64,000 nt of DNA from Tieghemiomyces parasiticus (taxonomy: Eukaryota; Kickxellomycota; Dimargaritomycetes; Dimargaritales; Dimargaritaceae): the NCBI GenBank assembly GCA_027575765.1, contig JANBPT010000012.1:1-64000 (forward strand). The letters run 5' to 3'. Shown here one piece after another: positions 62,243 through 64,000 of this stretch (positions are counted from its first letter, which is position 1; every line of letters starts with the position of its first letter). The notes beneath the pieces are model-generated. The model did not search any database and was not told where the DNA came from. It was given only the letters and a program-made list of their open reading frames with translations. A program made the position numbers and the translations under genes.

Positions 62243-64000
62243 GGCGACGAACACGGCGTATGGGAGGAAATAACTAGGTCGTGGAAAAGCAGCACAATGA
62301 ACGTTGCTTTACGACAAAGTATATATTATGGCAAGGCCGGGTCACGAGTGGTCTTGGAAAAGGCTAGATGTCCGTGCGAAACTTGAGGTACTGGGGATGG
62401 TGAAGAGTAGACCGAAGGTAGAGACGAGCGAAGCAGCCAGATAAAGAGTGTAGGCTGGTAAGGACACGATTTAAATTCTGTTGGAGCCGTGCGGGGGGTG
62501 CGCCTTTATATGGGATGGGGTTAGACTATGTAAAAGGGTCCGCAGACGTGATGGATTAGCAACCAGACAGGGGCGAATTAACTAATACTAATCGACCCCT
62601 TTTGACTCCTCTCTCTATCCTGTGCCCTGGCCCCTTTAAACGCAACGCTTCGTGGAATCGGTCATTCAGGTCCCCCCCCCACGCCGTAGCCTGATAAGTG
62701 GTGAACGCGTCTAATCCACCTTTATCCCAGAGCACAGGGAATAAGGGCTCGCAGAGAAATCAGTCAGCGATAAGAGCTGGAGGGTGGGACCTTGCAGCTC
62801 TCCTTTGAGAAGGGATAGTGCCATTTATTCATTCCTGTAGCACGGGTCTCTCTAATCATCTTAATAACCAATACGCCCTATTGGCGAGCCATGTATAGAC
62901 TAAGTTGTAAATTTATTGCGCTAAACGAACATCGGTACCTCGATGATCTGCATATCCTATCGAAGCTACCTTAACCCACTATTAATCATACATTAATGGC
63001 GAGCCAAAAGCTGCCGGTCATCGATTGTGACTGGCCGTTCCCCCCCCCCCATTTTTTAAATTTTTTGGTTTCGGAAAGGAAGGTAGGGGCCTGCCCGTTG
63101 GACCAATTTGTGCCGCTTTCCCCCCTCCATAATGTCATCAGCTATGTAGAGTTTACGATGACCCTGCACCTTGGCTACCAATCACCTCTTCTCTCCGCCA
63201 ACATGATGGGGGGAGGGCGGAGGAGATACCACGCAGTGGATGAAGCACGTTCTAATTTGCTAACCTTAAACTGATGACTCTATCAGTCGTGAATTCCTAG
63301 CGAATCTATAAGATAGACAGTTTCTTTCACTGCGACCGAATTCAGCAGGGCCCCTGTATTGGCCTCCTACTGAATTATAAAGGGTCCGCGACGCGTCTCG
63401 TTCACTCCAAGCAGAAGTACCACAGTAGGAAAGAGAATTCAGGGATGAGAAGATATACAGGGTCTGCCCTCCCTGGCCATTCTGGCATTATAAGCTGGCG
63501 CCCGAGTGGAATACGGCTCCAGTCTAAGGAGGGCGTACACGGTGGACCGGCATGTTGGACTGGAATGCAAAGTACCATGCCCCTTCAACTGCCGATAAGT
63601 GCCCTAATTCACTGGTCAGGACCCTTGATACGTTTACCTTCGGTTCGGCAGTTACCCTTTGTCGCTACCGGCCCCCTGCGAAAGCCGCTTTTGGTAAGGT
63701 GAAGATTGAACCGGCCATTTGGCGGATGCCTAAGGTACCTTTGGGAATCTAGTCCGGCGCAAATGGGAACTAGTAAAGGCCCCTTTGGTCAGCTGTGGCA
63801 CAATCCGATGGCCAGAGGATCGGTCGGTTCAATACAGCAACTGACAATGCACGGCGATGCGTATAGATCGATACATTAATCTCTAGGAGGGGGTCAGTTA
63901 GCAGCACCAGCCCTGCATATCGACACTCGTTGCGTAGCGCTGCAGGACGCGTCGTTAATATTACCAATGCAATCGGTGTCTAATCCTGCACTTTGGCAGT
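62243..64000. other. region upstream of the His-rich secreted gene, to the window end
   Basis: 62243..62520 is the promoter, with TATA-like sequences at 62320..62329 and near 62505. Beyond that the sequence is AT-richer with short random frames. One imperfect inverted repeat lies at 63339..63376 (AATTCAGCAGG and CCTACTGAATT, 10 of 11 pairing). No gene is recognised. Confidence 0.5.
62320..62329 (-). promoter_or_regulatory. TATA-like element of the His-rich secreted gene
   Basis: ATAATATATA on the minus strand, about 80 bp upstream of ATG 62242, a distance like that of the R3H gene's TATA box. Confidence 0.45.

Overview
The window reads as nuclear DNA of an early-diverging (non-Dikarya) fungus. 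Support: split genes with GTAAGN-type donors, a fused pentafunctional AROM gene, a KRE9/KNH-type cell-wall protein and AIM24 (fungal), next to genes more familiar from animals and basal fungi: a CYRI/FAM49 Rac1-interactor, a CABLES-like cyclin and an R3HDM4-like protein. Coding regions are rich in G and C at third codon positions; spacers are long and AT-richer. A zoopagomycete (Kickxellomycotina-like) source is my guess from this gene mix and is not shown by the sequence.

Layout, left to right: 5' part of a CYRI homolog (-, runs off the left edge); SNF5/SMARCB1 chromatin-remodelling subunit (-); seven-TM receptor and AIM24 (+, tandem); tRNA-dihydrouridine synthase DUS3 (-, convergent with AIM24); R3H-domain protein (+); KRE9-like GPI protein (-); about 7 kb of gene-poor DNA holding a dead mariner transposase; type I Hsp40/YDJ1 (+); CABLES-like cyclin (-); nucleoredoxin-like protein (-); TVP23 Golgi protein (-); AROM (-); alpha-SNAP and elongin C (+, tandem); IBA57 (-, convergent with elongin C); a small secreted protein (-); a PRXL2-type peroxiredoxin-like protein (+); and a secreted His/Lys/Gly-repeat protein (-).

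Most genes are housekeeping and unrelated; I see no operon-like pathway or defence island. Eight introns can be placed from the sequence (three in CYRI; one each in DUS3, DnaJ, TVP23, alpha-SNAP, elongin C). Two genes appear to have tiny first coding exons (3 and 10 nt). Upstream and downstream flanks of genes are strikingly pyrimidine-rich on the coding strand. The items most worth following are the insertion splitting the second SNF5 repeat, the start-codon microexon of TVP23, the His-rich secreted protein, the CYRI and CABLES homologs in a fungus, and several long perfect inverted repeats in spacers. No tRNA, rRNA or CRISPR array was recognised.
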